Assembly (NCBI GenBank): GCA_017643385.1
Contig: JAEPNN010000001.1
Location: 248,001 to 312,000, forward strand
Reading direction: 5' to 3'
Source of the DNA: Dinoroseobacter sp.
GTDB taxonomy: Bacteria; Pseudomonadota; Alphaproteobacteria; Rhodobacterales; Rhodobacteraceae
DNA: 64,000 nt
In this document: positions 1-7,985 of the stretch, piece by piece
Position numbering within the stretch: the stretch's first letter is position 1
How the letters are laid out: each line of letters starts with the position of its first letter
Made by a program: the position numbers and the translations under genes
The notes under the pieces: generated by a model
Databases searched by the model: none
Seen by the model: only the letters and a program-made list of their open reading frames with translations
Told to the model about the DNA's origin: nothing

Positions 1-1289
1 ACTTCGAGATCGGGTTTGCGCGCCGCAATTGCCACCAGCCAGATATACACGGCCGCCAGAACCGTCATCATGATAGTGCCTGTTAGGCTCGGGACCGCGG
101 CCCGCAGCCCGTTCACGCCATAAATCAGGGCTGTGAAACCGATGCCCGCAATGATGAACCCGATGAAGAATTTCAGGATCATTCCAGCGAAACTCTTCGC
201 CTCGCCCAGTGCTGGCATGTCTTTTTTCAGCGCCTCGAGGTGCACGATGTAAACCAGCGCGATGTAGGAAATCACGGCAGGGATGAAGGCGTGTTTGATG
301 ACTTCGACGTATGAGATGCCGATGAATTCGACCATCAGGAAGGCCGCGGCGCCCATCACGGGTGGCATGATCTGACCATTCACCGACGATGCAACTTCAA
401 CCGATCCAGCTTGCTCGCGGGTAAAGCCCACACGTTTCATCAAAGGGATTGTGAACGTGCCGGTCGTGACAACGTTGGCGATCGACGATCCCGAGATAAG
501 GCCCGTCATGGCAGATCCAACCACAGCCGCTTTTGCAGGCCCGCCCCGAAGGTGTCCGAGCCCGGCGAAGGCGAGCTTAATGAAATAGTTGCCTGCACCC
601 GCCTTATCGAGAAGCGAACCAAACAAAACGAACAGAAAGACAAACGCTGTAGACACGCCCAGCGGGATGCCGAAGACACCGCCTGTATCCAGCCATTGAG
701 CGTTTATTAGCGAGGTGAAAGAAAGTCCCTCGTGTTCAATCAAGTCCGGGATCAGCCAGCCCGTACCCATGTACGCGTAAAGCAAAAAGATCGAGCCAAC
801 CACGGTCAGGGCAGGACCAAGGGCACGGCGACTGGCTTCCAACAGGACGCCCAGTCCGATTGCGCCAACGATGACCTGTGTTTGCGTCGGCAAGCCTGAA
901 CGCGCTGTCAGGGCTAGCGTGTCGGCGAAGAGAAAAACGTAGAAGGCGCAGAAGCCGCCGATCAGCATCAGGATCCAGTCGGCTAAAGGCACACGATCGC
1001 GCGGTGAATTCTTGAAGGCCGGATAGGCAAGAAATGCCAACAAAATGGCGAATGTCAGGTGCATCGGCCGGGTTTCGGACGAGTTCATTACCGGCAAGTA
1101 TTTCGCAAACCAAAGCTGCGGTTGGGCGATCCAAAGCTGAAACAGCGACCACCCCAAAGCAAGGCCCGATATCAATAAAGCCACGCTGCGGTTTGAGGGA
1201 TCTCGGGCGCCACTATCCGTGCTCGCAACCAGATCCTGTAGTTCTTCGTCGGTAAATTGGCGGCCTTCGCTACCGTTCTGATCTGACAT
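1..1289 (-). CDS. TRAP transporter fused permease (TAXI type), partial
   Basis: This is the fused small-plus-large membrane subunit of a TRAP transporter, which imports an organic solute using an ion gradient together with a periplasmic binding protein. The reading frame starts MSDQNGSEGRQF at 1289 and stays open to the left edge, so about 429 residues are visible and the C-terminus is missing. Many hydrophobic segments are seen, and the large-subunit part carries the typical stretch GSAMTGLISGSSIANVVTTG (around 540-480). The TAXI binding-protein gene lies 92 bp upstream on the same strand, which supports the TAXI subtype. The substrate cannot be told from sequence. Confidence 0.9.
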   Translation of the reverse strand, partial: MSDQNGSEGRQFTDEELQDLVASTDSGARDPSNRSVALLISGLALGWSLFQLWIAQPQLWFAKYLPVMNSSETRPMHLTFAILLAFLAYPAFKNSPRDRVPLADWILMLIGGFCAFYVFLFADTLALTARSGLPTQTQVIVGAIGLGVLLEASRRALGPALTVVGSIFLLYAYMGTGWLIPDLIEHEGLSFTSLINAQWLDTGGVFGIPLGVSTAFVFLFVLFGSLLDKAGAGNYFIKLAFAGLGHLRGGPAKAAVVGSAMTGLISGSSIANVVTTGTFTIPLMKRVGFTREQAGSVEVASSVNGQIMPPVMGAAAFLMVEFIGISYVEVIKHAFIPAVISYIALVYIVHLEALKKDMPALGEAKSFAGMILKFFIGFIIAGIGFTALIYGVNGLRAAVPSLTGTIMMTVLAAVYIWLVAIAARKPDLE

Positions 1290-1381
1290 CCCTCGTCCCC
1301 TCGATGCGATCAATATATAGAAGGGCCGGGACGCAATATGGGCGCGCCCCGGCCGAATTTTCTTTGGCTAATACCGACCGA

Positions 1382-2350
1382 TTAGTCGATAAGGCCTGCT
1401 TCGCGGTAGTAACGCTCAGCGCCAGCGTGGAGCGGCGCCGACAGACCGTCATTTGCCATTTCGGCAGGGTCGAGGTTTGCAAATGCAGGGTGCAGGCTGC
1501 GGAACTGATCGATGTTGTCGAACACGGCCTTCACAACGGTGTAGACGACGTCATCAGGAACATCGGACGAAGTAACGAAGGTTGCGCCTACGCCAAAGGT
1601 TGTGACGTCTGCATCGTTACCGCGATACATGCCACCTGGAATGGAGGCAGTACGATAGAAAGGGTTCTCTGCAACAAGGCCGTCAACCGCGTCATTGGCA
1701 ACGTTCACCAGAACAGAATCACATGCGGTGGTTGCTTCCTGGATCGAGCCTGATGGGTGACCCACAGTGTAGATCATAGCGTCGATGTTGTTGTCACAAA
1801 GCGCCTGAGACTGCTCAGCTGCTTGAAGCTCGGATGCGACAGAGAAATCGTCCATCGTCCAACCCATTGCTTCCATCAGAACTTCCATAGTGCCGCGCTG
1901 ACCGGACCCTGGATTGCCGACGTTGACGCGCTTGCCCTTGAGGTCTTCGAACGACGAGATGCCAGCATCGGCACGCGCAACCACTGTAAAGGGTTCAGGG
2001 TGCACGGAGAAAACAGCACGCAGGTTTTCCATCGGGCCCTGCTCTTCAAAGCGCGAGCTGCCGTTGTAAGCATGGTACTGCCAGTCGGACTGGGCCACAC
2101 CAAACTCCAACTCACCACCTCGGATGGCGTTGATGTTGAAGACTGACCCGCCGGTGGATTCTACGCCACACCGGATGCCATGATCTGCGCGATCGCGGTT
2201 TACCAGACGGCAGATTGCACCACCAGTCGGATAGTAAACGCCGGTCACACCACCGGTGCCGATCGCGATAAAGGTCTGCTGGGCAGAAGCAGCTGCTGCA
2301 CCAAAGGCAACAGAGGCCGCCACGAGGGCGCCTGCAAAATATGTTTTCAT
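1382..2350 (-). CDS. TAXI family TRAP transporter solute-binding protein
   Basis: Periplasmic binding component of the TRAP transporter encoded just downstream. The 322-residue protein starts [20 protein letters not shown] and has a clear Sec signal peptide ending near ASA-QQ. The mature part begins with [20 protein letters not shown], the hallmark of TAXI (TRAP-associated extracytoplasmic immunogenic) proteins. The start at 2350 is favoured over an in-frame ATG at 2419 because a GGGAG ribosome site lies a few bases upstream and the signal peptide begins there. It is divergent from an RpiR regulator with repeated motifs between them. TAXI proteins are known to bind small acids such as glutamate, but the ligand here is unknown. 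Confidence 0.93.
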   Translation of the reverse strand: MKTYFAGALVAASVAFGAAAASAQQTFIAIGTGGVTGVYYPTGGAICRLVNRDRADHGIRCGVESTGGSVFNINAIRGGELEFGVAQSDWQYHAYNGSSRFEEQGPMENLRAVFSVHPEPFTVVARADAGISSFEDLKGKRVNVGNPGSGQRGTMEVLMEAMGWTMDDFSVASELQAAEQSQALCDNNIDAMIYTVGHPSGSIQEATTACDSVLVNVANDAVDGLVAENPFYRTASIPGGMYRGNDADVTTFGVGATFVTSSDVPDDVVYTVVKAVFDNIDQFRSLHPAFANLDPAEMANDGLSAPLHAGAERYYREAGLID

Positions 2351-2392
2351 GATATCACTCCCTATTAGTCCGAGCACGCTCGGATGGCGGCA

Positions 2393-2438
2393 ATGAAACA
2401 TATCTCTGGATTTTGTCAAGCAGATGAAACATATGTTT
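2393..2438. promoter_or_regulatory. Candidate RpiR operator: repeated ATGAAACATAT with palindrome
   Basis: The sequence ATGAAACATAT occurs at 2393-2403 and again at 2424-2434, 31 bp apart, which is close to three helical turns. The second copy lies in a perfect 12-bp palindrome AAACATATGTTT (2427-2438). Both lie between the divergent TRAP binding-protein and RpiR-family genes. The palindrome ends 4 bp before the regulator's start codon. Binding by the neighbouring regulator is an inference. Confidence 0.45.
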
Positions 2439-2442
2439 TATT

Positions 2443-3324
2443 ATGCGAAACAACGAGCCATCAGAATACAGAACTGCTAACGAGTTGCGCCATGCACTGG
2501 CTGATTTGGTGCGCGACGGGGCACCAGCTATTTCTCAGTTCGCAGCCTGGGCATTAGAGCATCCCGATGAAATAGCTATGTTTTCTTTGCGCGACCTGGC
2601 TGAGCGCGCGCAGACCAACCCAAACTCTGTGTATCGCTTTGCGGTTGCGATGGGCTTTACTGGCTTTGAGGCTTGTCGCAAGAACTTTCAGGTTGCTTTC
2701 ATGCGCCCCATACGCAGCTATGGAGAACGCGCGCAGCTTCTGGCCGATACGCACGATGAAGGATTGCTGGAGGGTATCAAGCGCAACACCGTCTCGAACG
2801 TCGAATCAATCCTTTCAGAAGAGAATGCTTCAGCGATCGAAGACGCGGCACAATTGCTGATCAGTGCACGGAATGTATTTTGCGTTGGTGTTCGGAGCAG
2901 CTTCGCTTTGGCGCATTACTTTTCTTACAATGGCCGTATGGCGTTCCCAAGTTTTTCGCGGCCTGTTGTTGAAGCAGGCAGCATTCTGGATGTGCTTACG
3001 AATGCTACAGAAGAAGACGTGGTGGTTTTGATCACGTTCTCGCCCTACTCGACTGAACTGACACGGGCTCATAAAGTCGCGATTGATCGCGGTGTGCGTG
3101 TGATTGCGATATCGGATGGATATACATCTCCCATCGCACGCCAGGCCGAGATTGTGTTTACGCTTCAGATGCAGGGGCCACAGACCCTTCCTAGCATTAC
3201 CGCAGGCTTCGCACTTGTCGAAGCAATTGTCAGCGAGATGATCGCAACCGATGTTGAAGCGCCTAAAAGGATAGCCGAGTTCGAGAGGCGACTGGTAAAT
3301 CACGGAGCATTTAGCGACAGGTGA
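2443..3324 (+). CDS. MurR/RpiR family transcriptional regulator
   Basis: A 293-residue regulator with an N-terminal RpiR-type helix-turn-helix (about residues 12-85, with FSLRDLAERAQTNPNSVYRF) and a C-terminal SIS sugar-phosphate-binding domain (about 125-260, with ARNVFCVGVRSSFALAHYF and VVVLITFSPYSTELTRAHK). Family members sense sugar phosphates or related metabolites and usually control an adjacent transport or catabolic gene. It is divergent from the TAXI TRAP genes and probably regulates them. There is no evident Shine-Dalgarno sequence in front of the ATG at 2443; the upstream bases are AT-rich and belong to the candidate operator, so a very short leader is possible. Confidence 0.92.
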   Translation: MRNNEPSEYRTANELRHALADLVRDGAPAISQFAAWALEHPDEIAMFSLRDLAERAQTNPNSVYRFAVAMGFTGFEACRKNFQVAFMRPIRSYGERAQLLADTHDEGLLEGIKRNTVSNVESILSEENASAIEDAAQLLISARNVFCVGVRSSFALAHYFSYNGRMAFPSFSRPVVEAGSILDVLTNATEEDVVVLITFSPYSTELTRAHKVAIDRGVRVIAISDGYTSPIARQAEIVFTLQMQGPQTLPSITAGFALVEAIVSEMIATDVEAPKRIAEFERRLVNHGAFSDR

Positions 3325-3377
3325 GTGCAGTTTCATCAACGGGAGAAGCGGTTAAGTGAGACTGCGAATTGGTCGTC

Positions 3378-3428
3378 GATCCCGGTGCCCCGTACTGGGT
3401 GGGGGCATTAAAACGTGGCACCGGGATC
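3378..3428. repeat. 12-bp perfect inverted repeat with alternative nested hairpin
   Basis: GATCCCGGTGCC (3378-3389) and its exact reverse complement GGCACCGGGATC (3417-3428) flank a 27-nt loop. Inside, TGCCCC (from 3386) can pair instead with GGGGCA (ending at 3408), so two exclusive hairpins are possible. It lies 54 bp after the RpiR gene, before the DUF2794 gene. There is no T-tract right after the stem, so it is not a classic terminator. Confidence 0.55.
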
Positions 3429-3579
3429 AGGGTGTTTCTACCCTCGACATGTTCTGATTGGAGGCGAATGGTGTCATTGTCGCGAAAGAGTTTGGGTATT
3501 TTTGTGTCCACTCAGTTTCATAACGAAACGGATTGGATTGCGCCTTGATTTGGTAAGCTTTGCGGGTCACGATCATCCC

Positions 3580-3924
3580 ATGACATTACAAACGCCTGTC
3601 AGCTTTCCAAACACACCTCAAAGCGTTCATTTCCATCGAACAGAGCTTTCGGTGATACTTTCGCTGTATGGGCGCATGGTGGCGGCCGGAGAATGGCGAG
3701 ACTACGGGATTTCTAGTCTGCGCGATGCTGCAATCTTTTCTGTTTTCCGGCGCACCGCAGAACATCCGCTGTACCGAATTGAGAAGCGCCCCAAACTGGC
3801 GAACCGGCAGGGGCAATATGTTGTATTGGGAATGGACGGTCAGATCCTAAAACGAGGAAATGACCTGAAGACAGTTCTGCGCGTGTTGGAGCGAAAACTT
3901 ATCCGAGCGGTGGATCTTGACTAA
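3580..3924 (+). CDS. DUF2794 domain-containing protein
   Basis: A 114-residue protein that looks like DUF2794, a small alphaproteobacterial family of unknown function. The core is HRTELSVILSLYGRMVAAGE, then WRDYGISSLRDAAIFSVFRR and a basic stretch around RIEKRPKLANRQGQYVV. No signal peptide or membrane segment is seen, so it is probably cytoplasmic. The start at 3580 is chosen because the family usually begins just before this core; an upstream in-frame start at 3415 would add 55 residues that do not look coding. It converges on the NlpC/P60 gene, the two stops overlapping by 4 bp. I cannot assign a function. Confidence 0.85.
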   Translation: MTLQTPVSFPNTPQSVHFHRTELSVILSLYGRMVAAGEWRDYGISSLRDAAIFSVFRRTAEHPLYRIEKRPKLANRQGQYVVLGMDGQILKRGNDLKTVLRVLERKLIRAVDLD

Positions 3925-4742
3925 AGTCGTTTGAACGAAGTGACTGTCCCAAATTCATTGGCGCCAATTCGCGTGATCGCATCCTTCAAAGGTTCGCGTG
4001 CGGTCATCATGTGGTGTGCATTCGCGTGAAGCAAAGTGTCTTTGTCCTGAAGTATGCCAACATGACCCTTCCAGAAGACCAGGTCGCCGCGTTGAAGAGG
4101 TGCGTTGTTACCTAATTGGGTTCCGAACTCAGCCTCTTGCATGTCGCTGTCGCGAGGACAGCTTATTCCGCAGGCCAAATGGGCTGCCTGAATCAGACCT
4201 GAGCAGTCAATACCAAACCCGGTGTTGCCACCCCAAAGGTAAGGCGTGCCAATAAAACGCTCCGCCATTTCGACTGGATCAGTCGGAGATGTTGCAAGGT
4301 TGGCAACGTGTTCCTCTGGCACCCAGCCCTCTTGAATCTTCAGGAACCGTCCTTTCTTTTCTTTGCACTGAAGTAAGCTGCCAAATGAGACCTGCATTAC
4401 CATTGGTGATTTGAAATCCGCATCCGAATAAACATGAGAGCTACGCGCGATGACGCGGTGCGATGGTTCGAGCGTTTGTCCCAATGCATCGATCTTCACA
4501 TAGCCGCAGTAAGCGTCGGTTAGGCATTGAATGAAGCCCATCCCACCTGAGCGCGAGATCAAGGTAACGGGTTCGCCGTAAAGCAGGTTCTTGTCTAGTC
4601 CGCCATTGGGCGAGCGCAAAAGATCAGCAACCGGCAGCACAACATTCTTGTTTATGCCCTCAACAAATGTCGTTGCAGGAACCGCGCCTTTCAGGCTCGA
4701 AAGCGCTACGATTCCGTCAAAGGCAACACGTCGGCGATCCAT
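3921..4742 (-). CDS. NlpC/P60 (C40) family cell-wall peptidase
   Basis: Predicted peptidoglycan gamma-D-glutamyl endopeptidase of the NlpC/P60 type, 273 residues. An N-terminal SH3-like half (about 1-140, with PVTLISRSGGMGFIQCLT) precedes the catalytic domain at about 150-270. The nucleophile Cys lies in TGFGIDCSGLIQAAHLACG, the catalytic His in DLVFWKGHVGIL, and a further polar residue lies in LLHANAHH. No signal peptide is evident. The ATG at 4742 follows the M17 aminopeptidase stop by 4 nt, so the two are probably translationally coupled; together they could process cell-wall peptides taken back into the cell. Confidence 0.9.
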   Translation of the reverse strand: MDRRRVAFDGIVALSSLKGAVPATTFVEGINKNVVLPVADLLRSPNGGLDKNLLYGEPVTLISRSGGMGFIQCLTDAYCGYVKIDALGQTLEPSHRVIARSSHVYSDADFKSPMVMQVSFGSLLQCKEKKGRFLKIQEGWVPEEHVANLATSPTDPVEMAERFIGTPYLWGGNTGFGIDCSGLIQAAHLACGISCPRDSDMQEAEFGTQLGNNAPLQRGDLVFWKGHVGILQDKDTLLHANAHHMMTAREPLKDAITRIGANEFGTVTSFKRL

Positions 4743-4746
4743 TGAG

Positions 4747-6129
4747 TTATCCGATAAGTGTTGGCAGCGCTTCAAGTAATGCGCGCGCCCCTTGTCCAAC
4801 ACCGCCCTTTGGGCGCCCTGGCGCAGCGCTTGGTTGCCACCCATAAATATCAAAATGGATATAGCGAGCGGTCCCCACAAACCGACGCAGAAACAGGGCT
4901 GCTGTGATTGAACCTGCGAACCCTCCTGAAGGCGCATTGTCCAGATCAGCGGTAAGGGGCTCGATCATTTTCTCATAAGGTTCGTGAAACGGCATCCGCC
5001 AAACCGGATCGCGAACCTTGCTTGCAGCGGCGCTAAGAGCCTGTGAAAGCGCATCATCGTCGGTGTAAAACGGGGCTAAATCCGGTCCGACGGCGACCCG
5101 TGCGGCACCCGTCAACGTTGCCATCGAAACCAGCAAATCTGTAGGCTCCTCGGTGGCGTAGCTGAGCGCATCTGCAAGAACCAAGCGCCCTTCCGCATCG
5201 GTATTGTTAATTTCAATGCTCAAGCCATTTCGCGCGGTCAGGATATCACCGGGCCTAAAGGCATTGCCCGCGACACTGTTCTCAACAGCAGGGATCAGAA
5301 CGCGTAATTGAACCGGGAGTTGTAGCCCCATGATCATCTGCGCCAAACCCAATACGGTTGCCGCACCTCCCATGTCCTTTTTCATGAGCGCCATCGACCC
5401 GCCGGGCTTCAGGTTCAGACCCCCAGTGTCAAAAGCGACGCCCTTGCCCACGAGTGTTACTTTCGGGCCTGTATCCCCAAACCGAAGATCGATCAGTCTG
5501 GGGTCTCGATTGGCGGCGCGCCCAACAGTATGAACAAGCGGGAAGTTATTCTCCAAAAGGTCGGATCCGACGATGCTGGAGACAGTCGCTCCAAATTCGT
5601 CCGCTAGCTTTTTTGCAGCGTTTTCAATTCCATCCGGGCCCAATTGATTTGCGGGCGCGTTGATCAGATCACGCGTAAGGAATTCTCCTCTAGCGATCGT
5701 TTCAATGCGCTTTACGTCAATGTTCGCGGGGGCAACCAAGTGAGACTTTGCAGATGGGCCTCCTTTGGGTTGGGGGAAGCTGTATGCGGCCAGCAACCAA
5801 GCAAGCGACGCCTCTTCAAGGTCCTCCCGTTCCAGACCAGTTACGATCTTGTAGGTGGCGTGTGGCAGCATTCGCGCAATTTTCGCTATGTCAAACCGTG
5901 TCCTGCGGGGTGTGGCATCAGGTGCGCCCACGAGAACCTGAGCGACTTCTCCGTTTTCTCCGGGCACCTGCACCGATTGTCCAGGTTCCGCCTTGAAGCG
6001 CTGGCCTTTGATCCAGGTTTGCTGGGCTGTCGACAGCGTTGCCAAATGGTCATCGAATGTGTCGGTTCGCAACACGTAGATTGGAACGGCTTCCTCAGTT
6101 TCAGGGACAAAGCTGGGGGCGTCTGACAT
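4747..6129 (-). CDS. Leucyl aminopeptidase family protein (M17)
   Basis: A 460-residue M17 metallo-aminopeptidase, a two-metal cytosolic enzyme that removes N-terminal residues from peptides. The catalytic region is clear: VGKGVAFDTGGLNLKPGGSM (metal ligand and Lys region), ALMKKDMGGAATVLGLA and the family signature NTDAEGRLVLADALSY. The N-terminal third is divergent, as usual in this family. The start at 6129 has a good AGGAAG site upstream. It is the first gene of a two-gene unit with the NlpC/P60 peptidase. Which peptides it cleaves is not visible from sequence. Confidence 0.93.
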   Translation of the reverse strand: MSDAPSFVPETEEAVPIYVLRTDTFDDHLATLSTAQQTWIKGQRFKAEPGQSVQVPGENGEVAQVLVGAPDATPRRTRFDIAKIARMLPHATYKIVTGLEREDLEEASLAWLLAAYSFPQPKGGPSAKSHLVAPANIDVKRIETIARGEFLTRDLINAPANQLGPDGIENAAKKLADEFGATVSSIVGSDLLENNFPLVHTVGRAANRDPRLIDLRFGDTGPKVTLVGKGVAFDTGGLNLKPGGSMALMKKDMGGAATVLGLAQMIMGLQLPVQLRVLIPAVENSVAGNAFRPGDILTARNGLSIEINNTDAEGRLVLADALSYATEEPTDLLVSMATLTGAARVAVGPDLAPFYTDDDALSQALSAAASKVRDPVWRMPFHEPYEKMIEPLTADLDNAPSGGFAGSITAALFLRRFVGTARYIHFDIYGWQPSAAPGRPKGGVGQGARALLEALPTLIG

Positions 6130-6197
6130 GATGGCTTCCTGATATATTCAGGTCGTAGCCTAGCGCCGAGAAAACCAGGCGCAACCTCGCGTCGAAG

Positions 6198-6656
6198 TCA
6201 CGCCCAGCGGTCGCAGATACCCCAGCCTTGTCGAAGAGCGCTTGCCCCCAGTCGCACGAGCCTGTGGAGTACGGCTGATCGTGCATTTTCGTCGTATCGC
6301 TTATGACAGTCCCGAAAATCGTCCAGAACTTTCAGGTATCCGGTGAGACCGACCGTACGCGAGGCGTTCTCGATTTTCCGACATAACGTCGCGACCTGTC
6401 CATTCTTTGGGTGGGAACGCTGATTGAAATTATGAACCAGTTCTGCCGTGAGTGTTGCGATTTCGCGCAGAGTGTCATCAATAAGGGCCTGTGCGCCGGC
6501 CTCCCCATGGGCGACAACCAGTTCAACAAGACGATCGGGGTCAAACTCCACCTTCTCATCGACAAAACACTCTGAAATGTTTGCGCTCTTTGCTGACGCT
6601 GAATGCGCCAGTATCGCGCTGATTGGCGTTTGAGAGCCTTTTCTTCCATGGAGCAT
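6198..6656 (-). CDS. Small helical hypothetical protein, Hpt-like pattern
   Basis: A 152-residue protein I do not firmly recognise. The C-terminal two thirds are predicted all-helical, with a region RTVGLTGYLKVLDDF followed by SAVLHRLVRLGASALRQG that resembles the spacing of a histidine-phosphotransfer bundle. The canonical phospho-accepting His in an HxLKG context is missing, so transfer activity is not supported. The start at 6656 is well fixed by GGAGGA four bases upstream of the ATG; an in-frame upstream start at 6695 is less likely. It precedes the M17 aminopeptidase gene by 68 bp on the same strand. Confidence 0.7.
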   Translation of the reverse strand: MLHGRKGSQTPISAILAHSASAKSANISECFVDEKVEFDPDRLVELVVAHGEAGAQALIDDTLREIATLTAELVHNFNQRSHPKNGQVATLCRKIENASRTVGLTGYLKVLDDFRDCHKRYDENARSAVLHRLVRLGASALRQGWGICDRWA

Positions 6657-6790
6657 ATGTTCCTCCGCACCCGTATTTCGCCCCACAGCGAACATCCCAC
6701 ACTATTCGCGTGAAGAAAGGGTTACCCAGAGGGACATCATATCCGGCCAATTTTATAATTGATTTCGCAGTTTGATCCCGGGATCGAAGC

Positions 6791-6806
6791 TTAATCCTTG
6801 CTTAAC
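6791..6806 (+). promoter_or_regulatory. Perfect CtrA-type box TTAA-N7-TTAAC
   Basis: TTAA (6791-6794), seven bases, then TTAAC (6802-6806) matches the full consensus described for the cell-cycle and motility regulator CtrA of alphaproteobacteria. It lies 23 bp upstream of the ATG at 6829 of the ribbon-helix-helix-like gene, and about 135 bp from the divergent helical-protein gene. Function is inferred from the motif only. Confidence 0.5.
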
Positions 6807-6828
6807 CATCCTCACGCAGATTGCGGGG

Positions 6829-7332
6829 ATGACAACACATGAAACGATCCTGAAACTGCCTGATCCTTTATTGCGGGAAGCTTGTGATCTTGCGCGGACG
6901 CGAAAACAAACCGTTGGTGACATAGTGCGGTCTGCCTTGGCGACTGAATTGCGCAAGGCGCGCAAGAAAGTACGTAAGCGCATGAGAACGTTGGAGGTTG
7001 AGGTTGCTCCGGTCAGGGCAGAATTGGCACGCGACCTTGCAGAAGCAACGTCCTGGTACGATTTGCAGGCTCGATTACGCAACAAGGGCTATTTTCTTAG
7101 ACCGGCTGGCAGTGGATTGTCTTTGGTCCGCTTGATCGGGGATGCGCGCATCTGTTCTGCGTCGGCGCTAGGGCCTGGGTATGGCGCGCTTCGTGAACGT
7201 TTTGGTGGACCATTTCCGGGCGGGGCGAGACAGGTTCCTGAGGAAGAAACCGGGCAGGTGATGTCCATGAGTTCCCCAAACCAAACGAGCCTGCCTTTGG
7301 ACCAGATTGATGAAGGCGTGGTCGATTTCTAG
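6829..7332 (+). CDS. Ribbon-helix-helix-like hypothetical protein
   Basis: A 167-residue protein. The N-terminus (about 1-45, TILKLPDPLLREACDLARTR then KQTVGDIVRSALATELRKA) has the strand-helix-helix pattern of MetJ/Arc-type DNA-binding domains, followed by a basic helix (RKARKKVRKRMRTLEVE). The second half contains LQARLRNKGYFLRPAGSGL and a G-rich segment ending RFGGPFPG, a layout I associate with uncharacterised Rhodobacteraceae proteins. The start at 6829 is preferred over 6772 because the domain begins there. The CtrA-type box just upstream suggests cell-cycle or motility-linked control. DNA binding is an inference. Confidence 0.7.
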   Translation: MTTHETILKLPDPLLREACDLARTRKQTVGDIVRSALATELRKARKKVRKRMRTLEVEVAPVRAELARDLAEATSWYDLQARLRNKGYFLRPAGSGLSLVRLIGDARICSASALGPGYGALRERFGGPFPGGARQVPEEETGQVMSMSSPNQTSLPLDQIDEGVVDF

Positions 7333-7985
7333 AACGCGCGGCGCATCCCAACGACCAGTGAATTCGATCCAGTTTGTGCCCCAAGAAGGCCATAGGCATT
7401 GGACCTGTGGTGAATACGCGCAAACCCTCGAAGGTTGCTTTCGGATCGGCCGAACTCCACTTCGCCCATCCAATAAACAAGTCCGCGCCGCCCGGTTCCA
7501 TTTCGCGCGAATTCTTCAGCTGGGATCTCCGAGGCCAGTGAGGGACCAATCCCAAAAGCCAAACTTCGAATAGGCCCGATCTGCTGCGCGGGTGTGTACC
7601 GAAGTACGCCCAACAGGTTTGCCTCGAGGTTGGTTTGCCGTCCAAACCATTTGGCCGCCTGAACCTCGACACCCCAGCTCAGGCGTGTAACGGGGGCGTC
7701 CCACATCCAGGTTGCCGCAACGCCAAAGATCCTTGCGTCACGAAAAGTCAAACCAACAGGGTTGAGAAAAATATCCTCCCATACCTGATCGGTCATAACA
7801 CCCCCAAACACCGAAATGGTTCGTTCAGGGGCGCTTTGAGCACTTATCTGAGTTGGAAGGACGGCCAGCAGCGTGGCCGTCAGCAGGCTGATCAGCCTTT
7901 TTTCAGGCAGCGCGTGCCGAGTGTCTCGGCGATCTGCACAGCGTTTAGCGCTGCACCTTTGCGCAAGTTGTCTGAGACGCACCAC
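7329..7985 (-). CDS. PagL-like outer-membrane protein (acyloxyacyl hydrolase family)
   Basis: An outer-membrane beta-barrel-like protein resembling the lipid A 3-O-deacylase PagL family. The mature part ends in the family motif RIHHRSNAYGLLG, with the His-x-Ser pair, and finishes with a C-terminal aromatic (MRRAF). The Glu of the known PagL triad, expected 12 residues after the Ser, is Ser here (TGSN), so catalysis is uncertain. The only in-frame ATG/GTG/TTG start (GTG, 7985) lies 94 bp inside asd, but the signal peptide (KRLISLLTATLLAVLPTQIS) begins near residue 29. A CTG start near the asd stop (about 7886-7910) is likely. Confidence 0.7.
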   Translation of the reverse strand: MVRLRQLAQRCSAKRCADRRDTRHALPEKRLISLLTATLLAVLPTQISAQSAPERTISVFGGVMTDQVWEDIFLNPVGLTFRDARIFGVAATWMWDAPVTRLSWGVEVQAAKWFGRQTNLEANLLGVLRYTPAQQIGPIRSLAFGIGPSLASEIPAEEFARNGTGRRGLVYWMGEVEFGRSESNLRGFARIHHRSNAYGLLGAQTGSNSLVVGMRRAF

